Assembly (NCBI GenBank): GCA_020634315.1 | Contig: JACKBV010000015.1 | Span: 1-64,000 of the forward strand | DNA: 64,000 nucleotides | Direction: 5' to 3' | Source of the DNA: Ardenticatenaceae bacterium | GTDB lineage: Bacteria; Chloroflexota; Anaerolineae; Promineifilales; Promineifilaceae | Part shown: one piece after another, positions 25,287 through 35,124 of the stretch | Layout: each line of letters starts with the position of its first letter | Position numbering within the stretch: position 1 is the first letter of the stretch | Program-made: the position numbers and the translations under genes | Notes under the pieces: model-generated | Told to the model about the DNA's origin: nothing | The model's database searches: none | Seen by the model: only the letters and a program-made list of their open reading frames with translations

Positions 25287-28200
25287 TTAATCTTCATCAT
25301 AATATTCGTCATCATCATCGTCGTCATGGCCAGTTGTTCGCGCATCGGCCGCAGCCGCAGCAATCGCCGCCAATATATCGTCTTCCGTATTGTCGTCGAT
25401 TAATGTACTGCTCAAATCAATTGGCTCCATCAAATGTTCCAGTTCGTACTCATCAGGTTCAGGTAAGGCAGCTTCCTCACCACGGTTCTTTGATATTTGG
25501 AAGCCAGTCCCGGCCGGAATCAATTTACCGATGATGACGTTTTCCTTCAAGCCGACCAGTTGGTCTTCCTTACCGGCAATGGCAGCACCGGCAAGCACGC
25601 GAATCGTGTGTTGGAAGGAGCTGGCAGACAAGAAGCTTTCCGTATTCAGGGATGCCTTGGTAATACCCAACAAGACCGGTTCTGCCTGTGCTGGCTGACC
25701 ACCCTCTTCAATCACTTGCTCATTCATTTCCAGGAATGTGGGTGAGTCTACCAGTTCACCGGGCAGCATTTCCGTATCGCCCGAATTCGTGATGACTACT
25801 TTGTTGAGCATTTTACGAATGATGACTTCGAAATGCTTGTCGTGAATGTTCTGTCCCTGTGGCCGGTATACCTGCTGCATTTCACGCAACAAATATTGGG
25901 TAACGGCATCACGCCCTAGAATGTCAAGAATCCGGTGCGGGTTTTTGGAACCTTCAGTTAGCTGATCGCCTGGGTTAACGCGCTGTCCATCATTAATTAA
26001 CATACGCATACCGGCGGGAATTTCGTAATCCCGTTCTTCCCGGCTTTCCCAAACAACCTTAACCAGGTCTTTGTCAACCACTACACGGCCAGCACGACGC
26101 ACCGAAATAATGTCGTCATCTTTCTCGGCCAAGATGCCACCGACTTCGATCTCATCGTTGTTCTGGACTTTGACTGCCCAACCAGCAGGAATCTCGTAGA
26201 CATCGTCTACCAGTTTGCTCTCTGTGACAAACACATGGCGGACACCATCAATCACACGAATTTCGGCAATGCCACCAATTTCTGTGATGACGGCTTCACC
26301 TTTCGGGCGCTGCCGTGCTTCAAACAACTCTTCAACACGGGGCAAACCCTGTGTAATGTCACCACCCGACTGTGCCGTACCGCCGGTATGGAAGGTACGC
26401 AAGGTCAACTGGGTACCCGGTTCACCAATGGATTGTGCCGCGACAATACCAACGGCCGTTCCCTGTGAAACAGGCTTGCCACGAGCCAAATCAATACCAT
26501 AGCACTTCGAGCAAATTCCCAAGCGCAGCTCACAAGTCATTGGCGAATGCACATAGACTTCTTCAACACCTATCGTGTCAACCTGCTCGGAAATCTCCTC
26601 CGTGAAATACTCACCTGTATTGATAACCAACTCACCGGTATCAGGGTCAGGAATGGGCGCAGCAGCCACACGTCCCAAGACACGTTCAGCCAACGTTTGC
26701 TTGCCAAAGTTATCGGAACGACGCACCCAAATGCCATTCGTCGTGCCGCAATCATCGGCCATCACGATTACATCTTGAGCCACATCCACCAAGCGGCGTG
26801 TCAGATAACCAGCATCTGCTGTACGCAAAGCGGTATCAGCCAAACCCTTGCGTGCGCCGTGTGTCGAGATGAAATACTCCATCGCGTTCAAGCCCTGGCG
26901 GAAGTTAGACTGAATCGGAACCACGATAATACGGCCGCTAGGATCAGCCATCATACCGCGCATCCCAGCCAACTGCGTAATGGGACCAAAGCCACCTTTA
27001 CCCGCACCAGACAGCGCCATAACAGCCATAGGGCCGGCCGGATCCAACGCTTTCCGCACTGCATTCGCCACAGCATCCTTGGCGTTGTTCCATTGTTCCA
27101 CCGTGCGCTGATATTGCTCTTCTTCCGTCAGCAAACCACGACGATATTGGCGGTCAATTTCGTCCACATTCTTACGCGCCGTAAACAAAATCTCTTCCCG
27201 CTCTTCGGGAATTGTCAGGTCAGCAACAGCAACCGTTACACCGGAGACCGTGGCATATTTAAAGCCAACGTTCTTGATGCTGTCGACCATGTCAATGGTG
27301 GCATCGTCACCCAAGTCACGATGGACCCGGTTAATGAGACGATTGACGCCGCCCTTGTCCAGCAACCAGTTGATGAAGCGCCATTCCGGGGGCAGTGCGC
27401 GATTAAACAACACACGTCCCGGCGAAGTCTCAATGACCCGACGCTGTGGTTTCCCATCAGGATAACGCTTGTTGTTATCGTCAAAATAGGTTTCGGTCAT
27501 CAACTTGATACGCGCATGAATATCCACCAAACCCAGATCGTAAGCCAGTTCGACTTCATCCAGGTTGCTGAACATACGCCCTTCGCCGTGACGCCCGTCA
27601 TGAATTAACGTTAAGTAGTAAACGCCAAGCACCATGTCCTTTGAAGGGCCAACAATCGGTTGCCCGTCGGCCGGCTTCAACAAATTGCGGGTTGCCATCA
27701 TCATATCAATGGCTTCTTTTACCGCTTTTTGCGACAAAGGAACATGCACAGCCATCTGGTCACCGTCAAAGTCCGCATTAAAAGCAGAACATACCAGTGG
27801 ATGGAGTTGAATCGCTTTCCCCTCCACCAATTTGGGCATAAAAGCTTGAATACCCAAACGGTGCAAAGTAGGCGCACGGTTCAACAAAATAGGACGGCCT
27901 TGAATGACCTCTTCAAGCACTTCCCACACTTCCGGTGGCTGTCGCTCAATAAAGCGCTTGGCCCCTTTCACATTGCTGGCGTAACCATATTTCACCAGTT
28001 TGCTAATAACAAACGGGCGGAACAATTCCAAACCCATTGTTTTGGGCAAACCGCATTCGCCAAGCTTCAGTTTGGGACCGACGACAATGACAGAACGCCC
28101 AGAGTAGTCAACGCGCTTACCCAACAAGTTGCGACGGAAGCGCCCTTTCTTCCCCTTGAGCATATCGGACAGGGATTTCAATTCGCGCCGACCACGACGG

Positions 28201-29645
28201 CTGAGAGCCTTACCGCGTTGGCTGTTGTCAATCAAGCTGTCAACAGCTTCTTGCAACATACGTTTTTCATTACGCACAATCACATCAGGAGCGCCCAACT
28301 CTAAGAGGCGCTTGAGGCGGTTGTTGCGATTAATGACACGACGGTACAAGTCATTCAGGTCTGATGTGGCAAAACGACCACCATCTAACTGCACCATTGG
28401 GCGCAAGTCTGGCGGGATCACAGGCAGCACAGTTAAAATCATCCACTCAGGACGATTGGAACTTGCCCGCAGCGCTTCGACGACCTGTAAACGCTTTGTC
28501 GCACGTTTGGCTGCTTGCTTGGAGCGTGTCGTACGAACTTCACGCCACAAGTCACGCGCCAACTTATCCAGGTCCATATTGCGCAAAATTTCATGGAATG
28601 CTTCAGCACCCATGCTTGCCCGGAAGACGTTCCCGAATTTGCTTTTCAGGTCACGGTAATCGTTTTCGTTCAGGAATTGCATTTGCGCCAGGCTTTCCAA
28701 TAGTTCTTTATTGGCCTGAGCCTGTTGGCGCATACGCACCAGTTTTTGTTCAAGCTGAACACGAAGATCATCTTGCACAGAGCCTATTTCGCTGCGCAAT
28801 TCGACAAGCTCGCGCTGCATGGCAGCAACTTCTGATTGGTGATCTTCTTCGCTTTCTTTCTGCACGAGGTTCAGGCGTTCTGTCGTGATCTCTTGCACCA
28901 AAACGGTGTGCTCACGGCCGATTACTTCGCCTTTCTTGGCAATCCCAGCGCCGCCCAGTTTAATATCTTCGGAAGCGGCCGTTCCCATCAAGTTTGCCAA
29001 ACGCTGCTCCATTTGCTTCGCTTCTCGCACAACCTCATCGGTTGCCGCAGACAAGCGATCATCAAAAGACGCATTCAGTTCGACAAGACCTTCTTCTAAT
29101 TCCGTCAAACGTGATGATACATCACCGGTTGCTTCGCCTGTTTTTTCCTGCAACTTAACCTCAAGCTGCATTTCTGCTTCTTGAAGTTCTTCAGCCAGGC
29201 GTTTCAAGGCACGCTGCCGCGCATCTTCGTCAACATGTGTCACAACATATTGCGCAAAATAGAGGACGCGGTCCAAATTCCGGCGTGAAATATTTAATAA
29301 TAAACCCATATAGCTGGGAACACGTCGTGTATACCAGACATGGGCAACAGGAGCAGCTAATTCAATGTGTCCCAGCCGTTCCCGGCGCACCGAAGAACGC
29401 GTAATTTCTACACCACATTTATCACAAACAATACCCTTGTAACGAACATTCTTGTATTTACCACAGTAACATTGCCAATCACGCGTTGGCCCAAAGATCG
29501 CTTCACAGAACAAGCCATCTTTCTCTGGGCGTAAACGGCGATAGTTAATTGTCTCAGGTTTTGTAACCTCGCCGTATGACCATGAACGAATGTGTTCTGG
29601 GGATGCTAAGCTGATGCGCAACGAACGGAAATCTGTTGTCTCCAC
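25287..29645 (-). CDS. rpoC: RNA polymerase beta-prime subunit
   Basis: Catalytic large subunit, 1452 residues. N-terminal zinc ribbon CYCGKYKNVRYKGIVCDKC near 58-77; catalytic NADFDGDQMAVH near 625 with the three Mg-binding Asp; trigger-loop/bridge region near 1060 (AVGIVAAQSIGEPGTQLT); second zinc site CELRLGICSKCYG. Residues about 125-330 form a Glu/Gln-rich coiled-coil insertion between the N-terminal zinc domain and the clamp, absent from E. coli RpoC. The C terminus ends in an acidic DDDDDDEYYDED tail. Unusually there is no rpoB upstream: the gene stands alone behind its own consensus promoter, diverging from a nitroreductase gene. Confidence 0.97.
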   Translation of the reverse strand: METTDFRSLRISLASPEHIRSWSYGEVTKPETINYRRLRPEKDGLFCEAIFGPTRDWQCYCGKYKNVRYKGIVCDKCGVEITRSSVRRERLGHIELAAPVAHVWYTRRVPSYMGLLLNISRRNLDRVLYFAQYVVTHVDEDARQRALKRLAEELQEAEMQLEVKLQEKTGEATGDVSSRLTELEEGLVELNASFDDRLSAATDEVVREAKQMEQRLANLMGTAASEDIKLGGAGIAKKGEVIGREHTVLVQEITTERLNLVQKESEEDHQSEVAAMQRELVELRSEIGSVQDDLRVQLEQKLVRMRQQAQANKELLESLAQMQFLNENDYRDLKSKFGNVFRASMGAEAFHEILRNMDLDKLARDLWREVRTTRSKQAAKRATKRLQVVEALRASSNRPEWMILTVLPVIPPDLRPMVQLDGGRFATSDLNDLYRRVINRNNRLKRLLELGAPDVIVRNEKRMLQEAVDSLIDNSQRGKALSRRGRRELKSLSDMLKGKKGRFRRNLLGKRVDYSGRSVIVVGPKLKLGECGLPKTMGLELFRPFVISKLVKYGYASNVKGAKRFIERQPPEVWEVLEEVIQGRPILLNRAPTLHRLGIQAFMPKLVEGKAIQLHPLVCSAFNADFDGDQMAVHVPLSQKAVKEAIDMMMATRNLLKPADGQPIVGPSKDMVLGVYYLTLIHDGRHGEGRMFSNLDEVELAYDLGLVDIHARIKLMTETYFDDNNKRYPDGKPQRRVIETSPGRVLFNRALPPEWRFINWLLDKGGVNRLINRVHRDLGDDATIDMVDSIKNVGFKYATVSGVTVAVADLTIPEEREEILFTARKNVDEIDRQYRRGLLTEEEQYQRTVEQWNNAKDAVANAVRKALDPAGPMAVMALSGAGKGGFGPITQLAGMRGMMADPSGRIIVVPIQSNFRQGLNAMEYFISTHGARKGLADTALRTADAGYLTRRLVDVAQDVIVMADDCGTTNGIWVRRSDNFGKQTLAERVLGRVAAAPIPDPDTGELVINTGEYFTEEISEQVDTIGVEEVYVHSPMTCELRLGICSKCYGIDLARGKPVSQGTAVGIVAAQSIGEPGTQLTLRTFHTGGTAQSGGDITQGLPRVEELFEARQRPKGEAVITEIGGIAEIRVIDGVRHVFVTESKLVDDVYEIPAGWAVKVQNNDEIEVGGILAEKDDDIISVRRAGRVVVDKDLVKVVWESREERDYEIPAGMRMLINDGQRVNPGDQLTEGSKNPHRILDILGRDAVTQYLLREMQQVYRPQGQNIHDKHFEVIIRKMLNKVVITNSGDTEMLPGELVDSPTFLEMNEQVIEEGGQPAQAEPVLLGITKASLNTESFLSASSFQHTIRVLAGAAIAGKEDQLVGLKENVIIGKLIPAGTGFQISKNRGEEAALPEPDEYELEHLMEPIDLSSTLIDDNTEDDILAAIAAAAADARTTGHDDDDDDEYYDED

Positions 29646-29742
29646 CTAGTTGACCTCCCAAAAAAGTAGTAAAGCTCCAACCCTTCTTCCAACAATGTTT
29701 TTAAGCCCCCCTAAAAACAGGGAAATTCTTATAAACACATAA

Positions 29743-29770
29743 AAGAGCGTATGGGCTTGCCAACGCTCTT
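29743..29770 (-). promoter_or_regulatory. Stem-loop in the rpoC leader (attenuator-like)
   Basis: Arms AAGAGCGT (29743-29750) and ACGCTCTT (29763-29770) with a 12-base loop. On the minus strand the stem is followed by TTTT. It lies about 20 bases inside the predicted rpoC transcript and about 100 bases before its start codon, so it could act as an attenuator of rpoC. It is short, so read-through would be substantial. Confidence 0.5.
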
Positions 29771-29798
29771 ACTGCCAATGCTTATCACGACTGGCGTC

Positions 29799-29826
29799 AT
29801 TATATCAACACTCTTCAATATGTCAA
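29799..29826 (-). promoter_or_regulatory. Consensus housekeeping promoter of rpoC
   Basis: On the minus strand TTGACA (29826-29821), a 16-base spacer and TATAAT (29804-29799): both hexamers are perfect sigma-70 consensus. The expected transcript start is near 29792, giving a leader of about 147 bases. This supports rpoC being transcribed independently of rpoB. Confidence 0.85.
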
Positions 29827-29927
29827 CGCTTTTCATATTAGAAAAAGGTGATAACACAATCGGGTGATAATATCGCAATATGGGCGGGTTTGCAAGTGCA
29901 AATTCGAGTTTTCGAGTTTTGGGCATA

Positions 29928-29957
29928 CTGACAGGAACAAGTTCTTTGCGCTACAAT
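29928..29957 (+). promoter_or_regulatory. Probable promoter of the nitroreductase gene
   Basis: CTGACA, an 18-base spacer and TACAAT on the plus strand, each one mismatch from consensus, with transcription expected near 29964. Its position inside a longer upstream reading frame argues that translation begins at 30039. Confidence 0.55.
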
Positions 29958-30038
29958 GAACCAAACATAGCCGTTTTAATGCAATACACCTTCCATTTTA
30001 TTTGTCCAAGAACAAATCCCACAAGCAAGAAGCGGAAT

Positions 30039-30707
30039 ATGAAAGAAGCACAATTTATGCCCTTGTCCGATTACCAACCCTATCCAGAATCTGAAATGAA
30101 ACAGCGTGCGGCGGCATTTTATGCAGAAATGCGGCGGCGGCGCAGTGTGCGGCACTTTTCAGAGCGACCGGTGCCCCAAGAAGTGATTGAGTCGTGTTTG
30201 CAGGCGGCGGGCACTGCCCCAAATGGGGCAAATATGCAGCCATGGCATTTTGTCGTAGTCAGCGATCCGGCTATTAAGAAGCAAATCCGCACGGCAGCCG
30301 AAGCTGAAGAACAGGAATTTTACGAACGGCGTGCATCAGAAGATTGGCTGGAGGCATTAGCGCCGTTGGGGACAGATGCACACAAGCCATTTTTGGAAAT
30401 TGCCCCTTATCTAATCGCCATTTTTGCCCAAAGTTATAGTCTGGATGAAGAGGGCAAGAAAGTGAAGCACTATTATGTGCAGGAATCGGTGGGGATTGCT
30501 ACGGGTATGTTGATAACGGCCGTTCACCATGCCGGGTTAGTCTCATTGACGCACACGCCCAGCCCGATGAAATTCCTCAATGAAATCCTGGGGAGGCCAG
30601 CCTGGGAACGGCCGTTTCTACTCCTCGTCGTTGGCTATCCGGCCGAAGACGCCGAAGTCCCCGTCATCACAAAAAAACCGTTGGCCGACATCGCCACCTT
30701 TCTCTAA
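30039..30707 (+). CDS. Nitroreductase-family flavoprotein (iodotyrosine deiodinase-like)
   Basis: 222 residues from ATG 30039, chosen because a promoter lies upstream and the family homology starts here. FMN-site RRRRSVRHFSERPVP near 30, ESCLQAAGTAPNGANMQPWHFVVV near 48-70, the lid segment with EQEFYERRASEDWLEAL near 90-105, and AVHHAGLVSLTHTPSPM near 160 followed by a GYPAEDAEVP strand. The long lid and THTPSPM resemble the IYD/BluB side of the family, which reduces or dehalogenates aromatic substrates with NAD(P)H. The substrate is unknown. Diverges from rpoC. Confidence 0.85.
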   Translation: MKEAQFMPLSDYQPYPESEMKQRAAAFYAEMRRRRSVRHFSERPVPQEVIESCLQAAGTAPNGANMQPWHFVVVSDPAIKKQIRTAAEAEEQEFYERRASEDWLEALAPLGTDAHKPFLEIAPYLIAIFAQSYSLDEEGKKVKHYYVQESVGIATGMLITAVHHAGLVSLTHTPSPMKFLNEILGRPAWERPFLLLVVGYPAEDAEVPVITKKPLADIATFL

Positions 30708-30715
30708 AATGCACG

Positions 30716-31897
30716 TTAATACCCTGTGCAAGTGGCGTGATATGGCAGCGGTGAAAAATAATTTTCCCACTCCTGGTCAGTGAAATTTCCTCCAGCAGTG
30801 GCACAAGCCTGTTTGAGCAAGCTCTCGATATCCAAATGCCAAAGATAGTTGATTGGGGATCCGTCAGCCTGCTGAGTTGTAGCCATTAACCACTCGTTAT
30901 TGGCGGCAAAGGAAACGGCCGTTATCGTCACACCATTCGTCTGCAACAAAATCGGCACGATCTCGGTTTGTCGTTGAACCATGTGCAAATCCCACAAAGC
31001 AACGGTGCCATCTGCATACCCCACAGCCGCCCACTGCCCGGAAAAATCAAACCCCATACTGGTTACATTTGCAAGGGAAACGGCCGTTTCCCCCACCCCA
31101 TCTCCCAACGGCGGCAGCAGAATCTTCTGGCTAACACCATCCTGCTGCATTTGCCACACTTCAACATGATGAGAATCTTTCCCCACAGTCCCCAACCAGC
31201 CACTGTTGGGGCTAAACAGAAGCTGTTCAATCACGGATTCGGCCGTTAACACAATCGGCTCACGCCAAAAATCACTTTGCGTCAAATCATAAAGAAACGC
31301 CCGATTGCTTTTTGTGCGAACCGCCAGCCAATGCTCATCAGAACTAACGAAGGCATCCAGGATTTCGAGCGGCTCATCAATGGCAATTTGCAGCGACCCG
31401 TTAGATGGGTTGTCCGCGTCCAAATCGAGCAGGCGAAATGTCTCGTCTGCCTCACGAATAACCACCCATTTTTTATTGTGCATAACGGCCGTTTCCATCT
31501 TCAGCGTGCCCGTTGTCGTCATGACCGTCCCCGTCGTCAACACCTGCCAGATAGCATGTTTAATGGCAGGCGGCGGATTGGTTTCCCATTTAATGAGATC
31601 GTACGCTTCAACGGCCAATAACAAACCATGCCGTTTATTCTCTCCATAAATATGGGTCGCCAATGTGGCGATTGTCCCAGCCATTCCCTGGCGTGCCGTC
31701 GTCATTTCCACCGCTGTCAAACGAGCAGCCACCGTCGCGGTACTGGTAGCCGCAGCCGTGTGTCGATTCATTTGCCGCATACTAAACAAAGAGAGAACAA
31801 CAAACAGGCTTAAGGGAACAAGCAATAAAGGCAGCCGCTTAATCGGCAGGGGAAGAGACGCGGGTGACGGTGAATGCATTCTACGACGTCGGTTCAT
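30716..31897 (-). CDS. Membrane-anchored beta-propeller (WD40-like) protein
   Basis: 393 residues from the ATG at 31897 (ATG 31879 is equally plausible). Hydrophobic anchor LLLVPLSLFVVLSLFSM, then an Ala/Thr-rich helical stalk, then WD40-like blades, the clearest ending GYADGTVALWDLHM. The C terminus (KQACATAGGNFTDQEWENYF...YHATC) is the tail seen at the end of many bacterial STAND-WD40 proteins, after NLTxxEW. It follows the nSTAND-FGE gene on the same strand, so it looks like the detached propeller sensor of that system. Function inferred from context. Confidence 0.65.
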   Translation of the reverse strand: MNRRRRMHSPSPASLPLPIKRLPLLLVPLSLFVVLSLFSMRQMNRHTAAATSTATVAARLTAVEMTTARQGMAGTIATLATHIYGENKRHGLLLAVEAYDLIKWETNPPPAIKHAIWQVLTTGTVMTTTGTLKMETAVMHNKKWVVIREADETFRLLDLDADNPSNGSLQIAIDEPLEILDAFVSSDEHWLAVRTKSNRAFLYDLTQSDFWREPIVLTAESVIEQLLFSPNSGWLGTVGKDSHHVEVWQMQQDGVSQKILLPPLGDGVGETAVSLANVTSMGFDFSGQWAAVGYADGTVALWDLHMVQRQTEIVPILLQTNGVTITAVSFAANNEWLMATTQQADGSPINYLWHLDIESLLKQACATAGGNFTDQEWENYFSPLPYHATCTGY

Positions 31898-32079
31898 AAG
31901 ATTCACTGGCGTATAAACCGGCAGCCATGTACCGGCACATGTAACATCTATCAAACAACCTTGGATCTTTCGGATTTCGCAGGGTTTGTATCTATCGTTA
32001 AATACGCAATACGCAATACGCAAGCTGTGTTCAAACCCCGAAAAGAAAGACCCACACCTACATACAACAGGTCTACTAC

Positions 32080-35000
32080 TTACGCATCTGGTATCACATC
32101 CATCGCGCAACGGAAGCCAACACCCCGGTATAACAACTCTTCACTAATGCGCTCAAAGCGAATGGTCGGCACAGCAGCAAAACGCGCCGTTGTGCGCAAA
32201 TCATCGGCAGCACTATCCCACGCGCCGCCACGCAAAACGCGCAGACCGGTATCTGTTTCATTCGGTTGACCGCCAGGATTGGTTACATAATAGTCTGGGG
32301 TATACCAATCCTGAACCCACTCCCACATACTGCCCGCCATCCCGTATACGCCAAAAACGCTAATCCCTTCAGGCAAGGCATTAACCGGAAGAAGCGACGA
32401 CGAAAAGATGTTGCTATTTAAGGAAGGATCGTCGAAAACAGCAAGGTTTCTTGTTGGCACGGCCGTTCCCCATGGATAGATACGGCCGTCTATACCCTTA
32501 GCCGCATACTCCCACTCCGCCTCAGTCGGCAGCCGCGCACCCGTCCACTCACAATACGCCTGAGCGCCATACCACGTCACCCAATTGGCTGGAAACTGTT
32601 CATAACCCGTCTTCGGCTCATAAAAACCCAAATTATTGAGCAGAAACGTGAACTGTGTCTCCGTGCCCGTTGCCACACAATCAAACCCCAAACATTTCTG
32701 CCGATAACCACCCAAAAAATTCAAAAACGCCGCATATTGCTGCACACTGACTTCATATTGGTCGATATAAAAGTTAGACAGCGTCACCTCATGTGCAGGA
32801 GTCTCGTCCGCTGCCGCACTGGCATCATCCACCGCACCCATCCAAAAAGTATGCCCGGTAATATACAACATCGGCATTTGATCTTGAATACGAACCGTCG
32901 CGCTCAACTGTGCTTGCACACTTAACTGCGCCATCAAGACAAGTGGGTCTGGCGTCGCCGTCGGCTGCGGCGTTTCCCCCACAACGGGCTGTGTAACCAC
33001 CAATGTCGGGGTTGCCTGTGCCACAATTGCTTCTTGTGTTGCCAAAGCCCCTTCATATTGCGCCGTGGCCGTGGCCGCAGCAATCGTCGCCGCCTCCGCC
33101 GCGGCCGCAGTCGCGCGGCTTGCCGATTGGGCTTGACTGGTCGCCACTTCCCGTGTCACTTGCTGCGCCGTATGAGTTTGCTCAGCCTGCACCGTTGCCA
33201 AGGCCAACGACCCAAGCAAAGCCTCATTGGTACTTTGCGCGGCAATCGTCTCCGCCTCCGTTTGCAGTTGCAGATAATTGCTCCATAACAAAGCACCGAC
33301 AATGGCAATCGCCAGGATGAAGAGCAAAGCGACATTGAACTGCCGCAAACGCCGCGCAGCCACAGCCTGCGCTTCAGCGCGTTGCTTCTGCTCCTCTGCG
33401 CGTGCCTTCTCCGCTTCAGCACGTTGCTTTTGCTCCTCTGCCAGCTGACGCGCTGCTTCTAGTTCGCGCAAACGCGCGGCCTCTTTTTCGCGCTCGGCAC
33501 GCACAGTCTCTTCCTGACTGGCCGTGATGAATTCACGCTCCAACTCATTCAAATCGCTGTATTCCAACGCTTCACGCAGCAGCGCACCACGCAGCAGGGC
33601 ATCTGCATCGCGGCCTAAGGATTCCCAATTTTGCGCCAAAGAGGTCAGGCGCAGCCGTTTGCGCAGCACCACCCGTTCCTCATCGAGCCATTCAACCAGC
33701 CGCGGCCAATTGCGCACCAACGCTTCGTGCGCGACTTCAACCTGGTCATCATTCGTAGAACTGCTGCGGGTGAGATGAAGAAGGCGAGAGCTGATGAGCT
33801 TGTCTAAAACGCGATCCACGCGATCTTGCGCTTCGCCTGCCTGATACAACGCTTTGCGACGAATGCGATTGCGCGTCACTTCCAGCCCTTCACTGGGCTG
33901 CACCAAGCGCAGCAAAATGCGGCGCAGCGTCACCTGCTCCTCTGGAATGAGCGATGTGTAGAGGGCATCGGCGGTGCTGGCTAAAGCCTGCGCAACGCCG
34001 CCCAACTGGCGGAAGCTTTCCCAGGTCACGCGATTACGCTGCCGCTTTTCCCATAACTGCAACAATGTAAACTGCAACAACGGCAAAGCGGCCGGTTCCC
34101 CCACAATTTCGCGGATGAGTTCATCCACCAAACCTTCTTGGAATTTAAGCCCCACATTCTCTGCCGGTTTCAAGATGGCGTCATATAGTTCTACGGCGGT
34201 CATAGCGGTAACGCGCACGGCGTTCTGCTCAAACAATGCTTGCAGCAGCGGCATGGTTGCCAGATGGCTTTCGTAATCTGTGCGCATGGTGAGAATGACG
34301 GTGTGGCGCTGTTCGGGGGTTTGCATCAGGTGAAGCAGGTTGTTGACAAAAGCGCGGCGTTCTTCTTCATCCAGGCAAAGGGTGAAGGTTTCTTCAAACT
34401 GGTCGATGGTAATGACAACGGCCGTTTCCCGTCCCCGTGTCACCATCTTCGTCAAATACTGCGCATCTTGGCGCAGCGCTTCGATATGATCAAGCCAGGC
34501 ATGCAAATCCTCGTCCGGCGTCACAATTAAACGCGCCAGATTTGCCAACGGGGCCGAGCCAGGGACAATCGACGGAAAATAATGCCAGGCGTCGCTGCCA
34601 GGAAGCAATGTACCCGCTTGCAGCAGCGGCAATAAACCAGCCAGCACCACCGACGACTTACCGCTGCCGGATGGCCCAATCACCCCCACCAGACGGCTGG
34701 CGCTCACCTGCTTTGCCAATTCCTCAACCAACTGCGCTCGACCAAAAAACACCGCTTGGTCTTGCAGTTGAAACGCATCTAAACCAACATAGGGGCACAA
34801 ATGGTCGGGGATTTCCGGCTGCAACGCCGGGTCAAAATCATGCAGCAGCGCATCATCAGGCTCCTGCCCCGCGCGAAATAATTCATTTTCCCAGTAATCA
34901 AGCAAATTTTGTGCTTCCCAACGCGCCTCATCTTCCTCAAGGTAAGCGCCTGCTGCCCGACCCCGCGCAATGAAAGTATGGACATCCGCGTAAAACGCAT

Positions 35001-35124
35001 CCGCCTGATTATCGCCCCGTCGCTGTTGCAGCAAATCACGATGCCCTGCGCGTAATGCAGACAATGACAGAAAAGGGGTCGCATCATTTTCAGAAATATG
35101 GGCCACACTGTCTGGTCCACTCAT
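32080..35124 (-). CDS. nSTAND ATPase fused to a transmembrane FGE-sulfatase domain
   Basis: 1014 residues. N-terminal linker 1-108; CPYVGLDAFQLQDQAVFFGR leads into a P-loop NTPase with Walker A GPSGSGKSS near 150 and Walker B VVITIDQFEE near 240, the nSTAND1 pattern. A winged-helix region (VAHEALVRNWPRL near 465) follows, then a Glu/Lys/Arg coiled coil (about 540-595), one membrane helix (ALLFILAIAIVGALLW, about 598-614), an Ala/Thr-rich stalk, and an FGE-sulfatase/C-type-lectin-like domain (about 745-1010: YITGHTFWMG, LPTEAEWEYAAKG, WEWVQDWY, RVLRGGAWDS, GFRCA). STAND proteins are nucleotide-driven sensor switches. Start 35124 overlaps the upstream stop (ATGA). Confidence 0.82.
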   Translation of the reverse strand: MSGPDSVAHISENDATPFLSLSALRAGHRDLLQQRRGDNQADAFYADVHTFIARGRAAGAYLEEDEARWEAQNLLDYWENELFRAGQEPDDALLHDFDPALQPEIPDHLCPYVGLDAFQLQDQAVFFGRAQLVEELAKQVSASRLVGVIGPSGSGKSSVVLAGLLPLLQAGTLLPGSDAWHYFPSIVPGSAPLANLARLIVTPDEDLHAWLDHIEALRQDAQYLTKMVTRGRETAVVITIDQFEETFTLCLDEEERRAFVNNLLHLMQTPEQRHTVILTMRTDYESHLATMPLLQALFEQNAVRVTAMTAVELYDAILKPAENVGLKFQEGLVDELIREIVGEPAALPLLQFTLLQLWEKRQRNRVTWESFRQLGGVAQALASTADALYTSLIPEEQVTLRRILLRLVQPSEGLEVTRNRIRRKALYQAGEAQDRVDRVLDKLISSRLLHLTRSSSTNDDQVEVAHEALVRNWPRLVEWLDEERVVLRKRLRLTSLAQNWESLGRDADALLRGALLREALEYSDLNELEREFITASQEETVRAEREKEAARLRELEAARQLAEEQKQRAEAEKARAEEQKQRAEAQAVAARRLRQFNVALLFILAIAIVGALLWSNYLQLQTEAETIAAQSTNEALLGSLALATVQAEQTHTAQQVTREVATSQAQSASRATAAAAEAATIAAATATAQYEGALATQEAIVAQATPTLVVTQPVVGETPQPTATPDPLVLMAQLSVQAQLSATVRIQDQMPMLYITGHTFWMGAVDDASAAADETPAHEVTLSNFYIDQYEVSVQQYAAFLNFLGGYRQKCLGFDCVATGTETQFTFLLNNLGFYEPKTGYEQFPANWVTWYGAQAYCEWTGARLPTEAEWEYAAKGIDGRIYPWGTAVPTRNLAVFDDPSLNSNIFSSSLLPVNALPEGISVFGVYGMAGSMWEWVQDWYTPDYYVTNPGGQPNETDTGLRVLRGGAWDSAADDLRTTARFAAVPTIRFERISEELLYRGVGFRCAMDVIPDA

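Noticed and set aside
26547..27608. Long plus-strand open frame (353 codons)
   Set aside because: Fully antisense to conserved rpoC; composition is His/Arg/Thr-rich and no homology is recognisable. A shadow frame.
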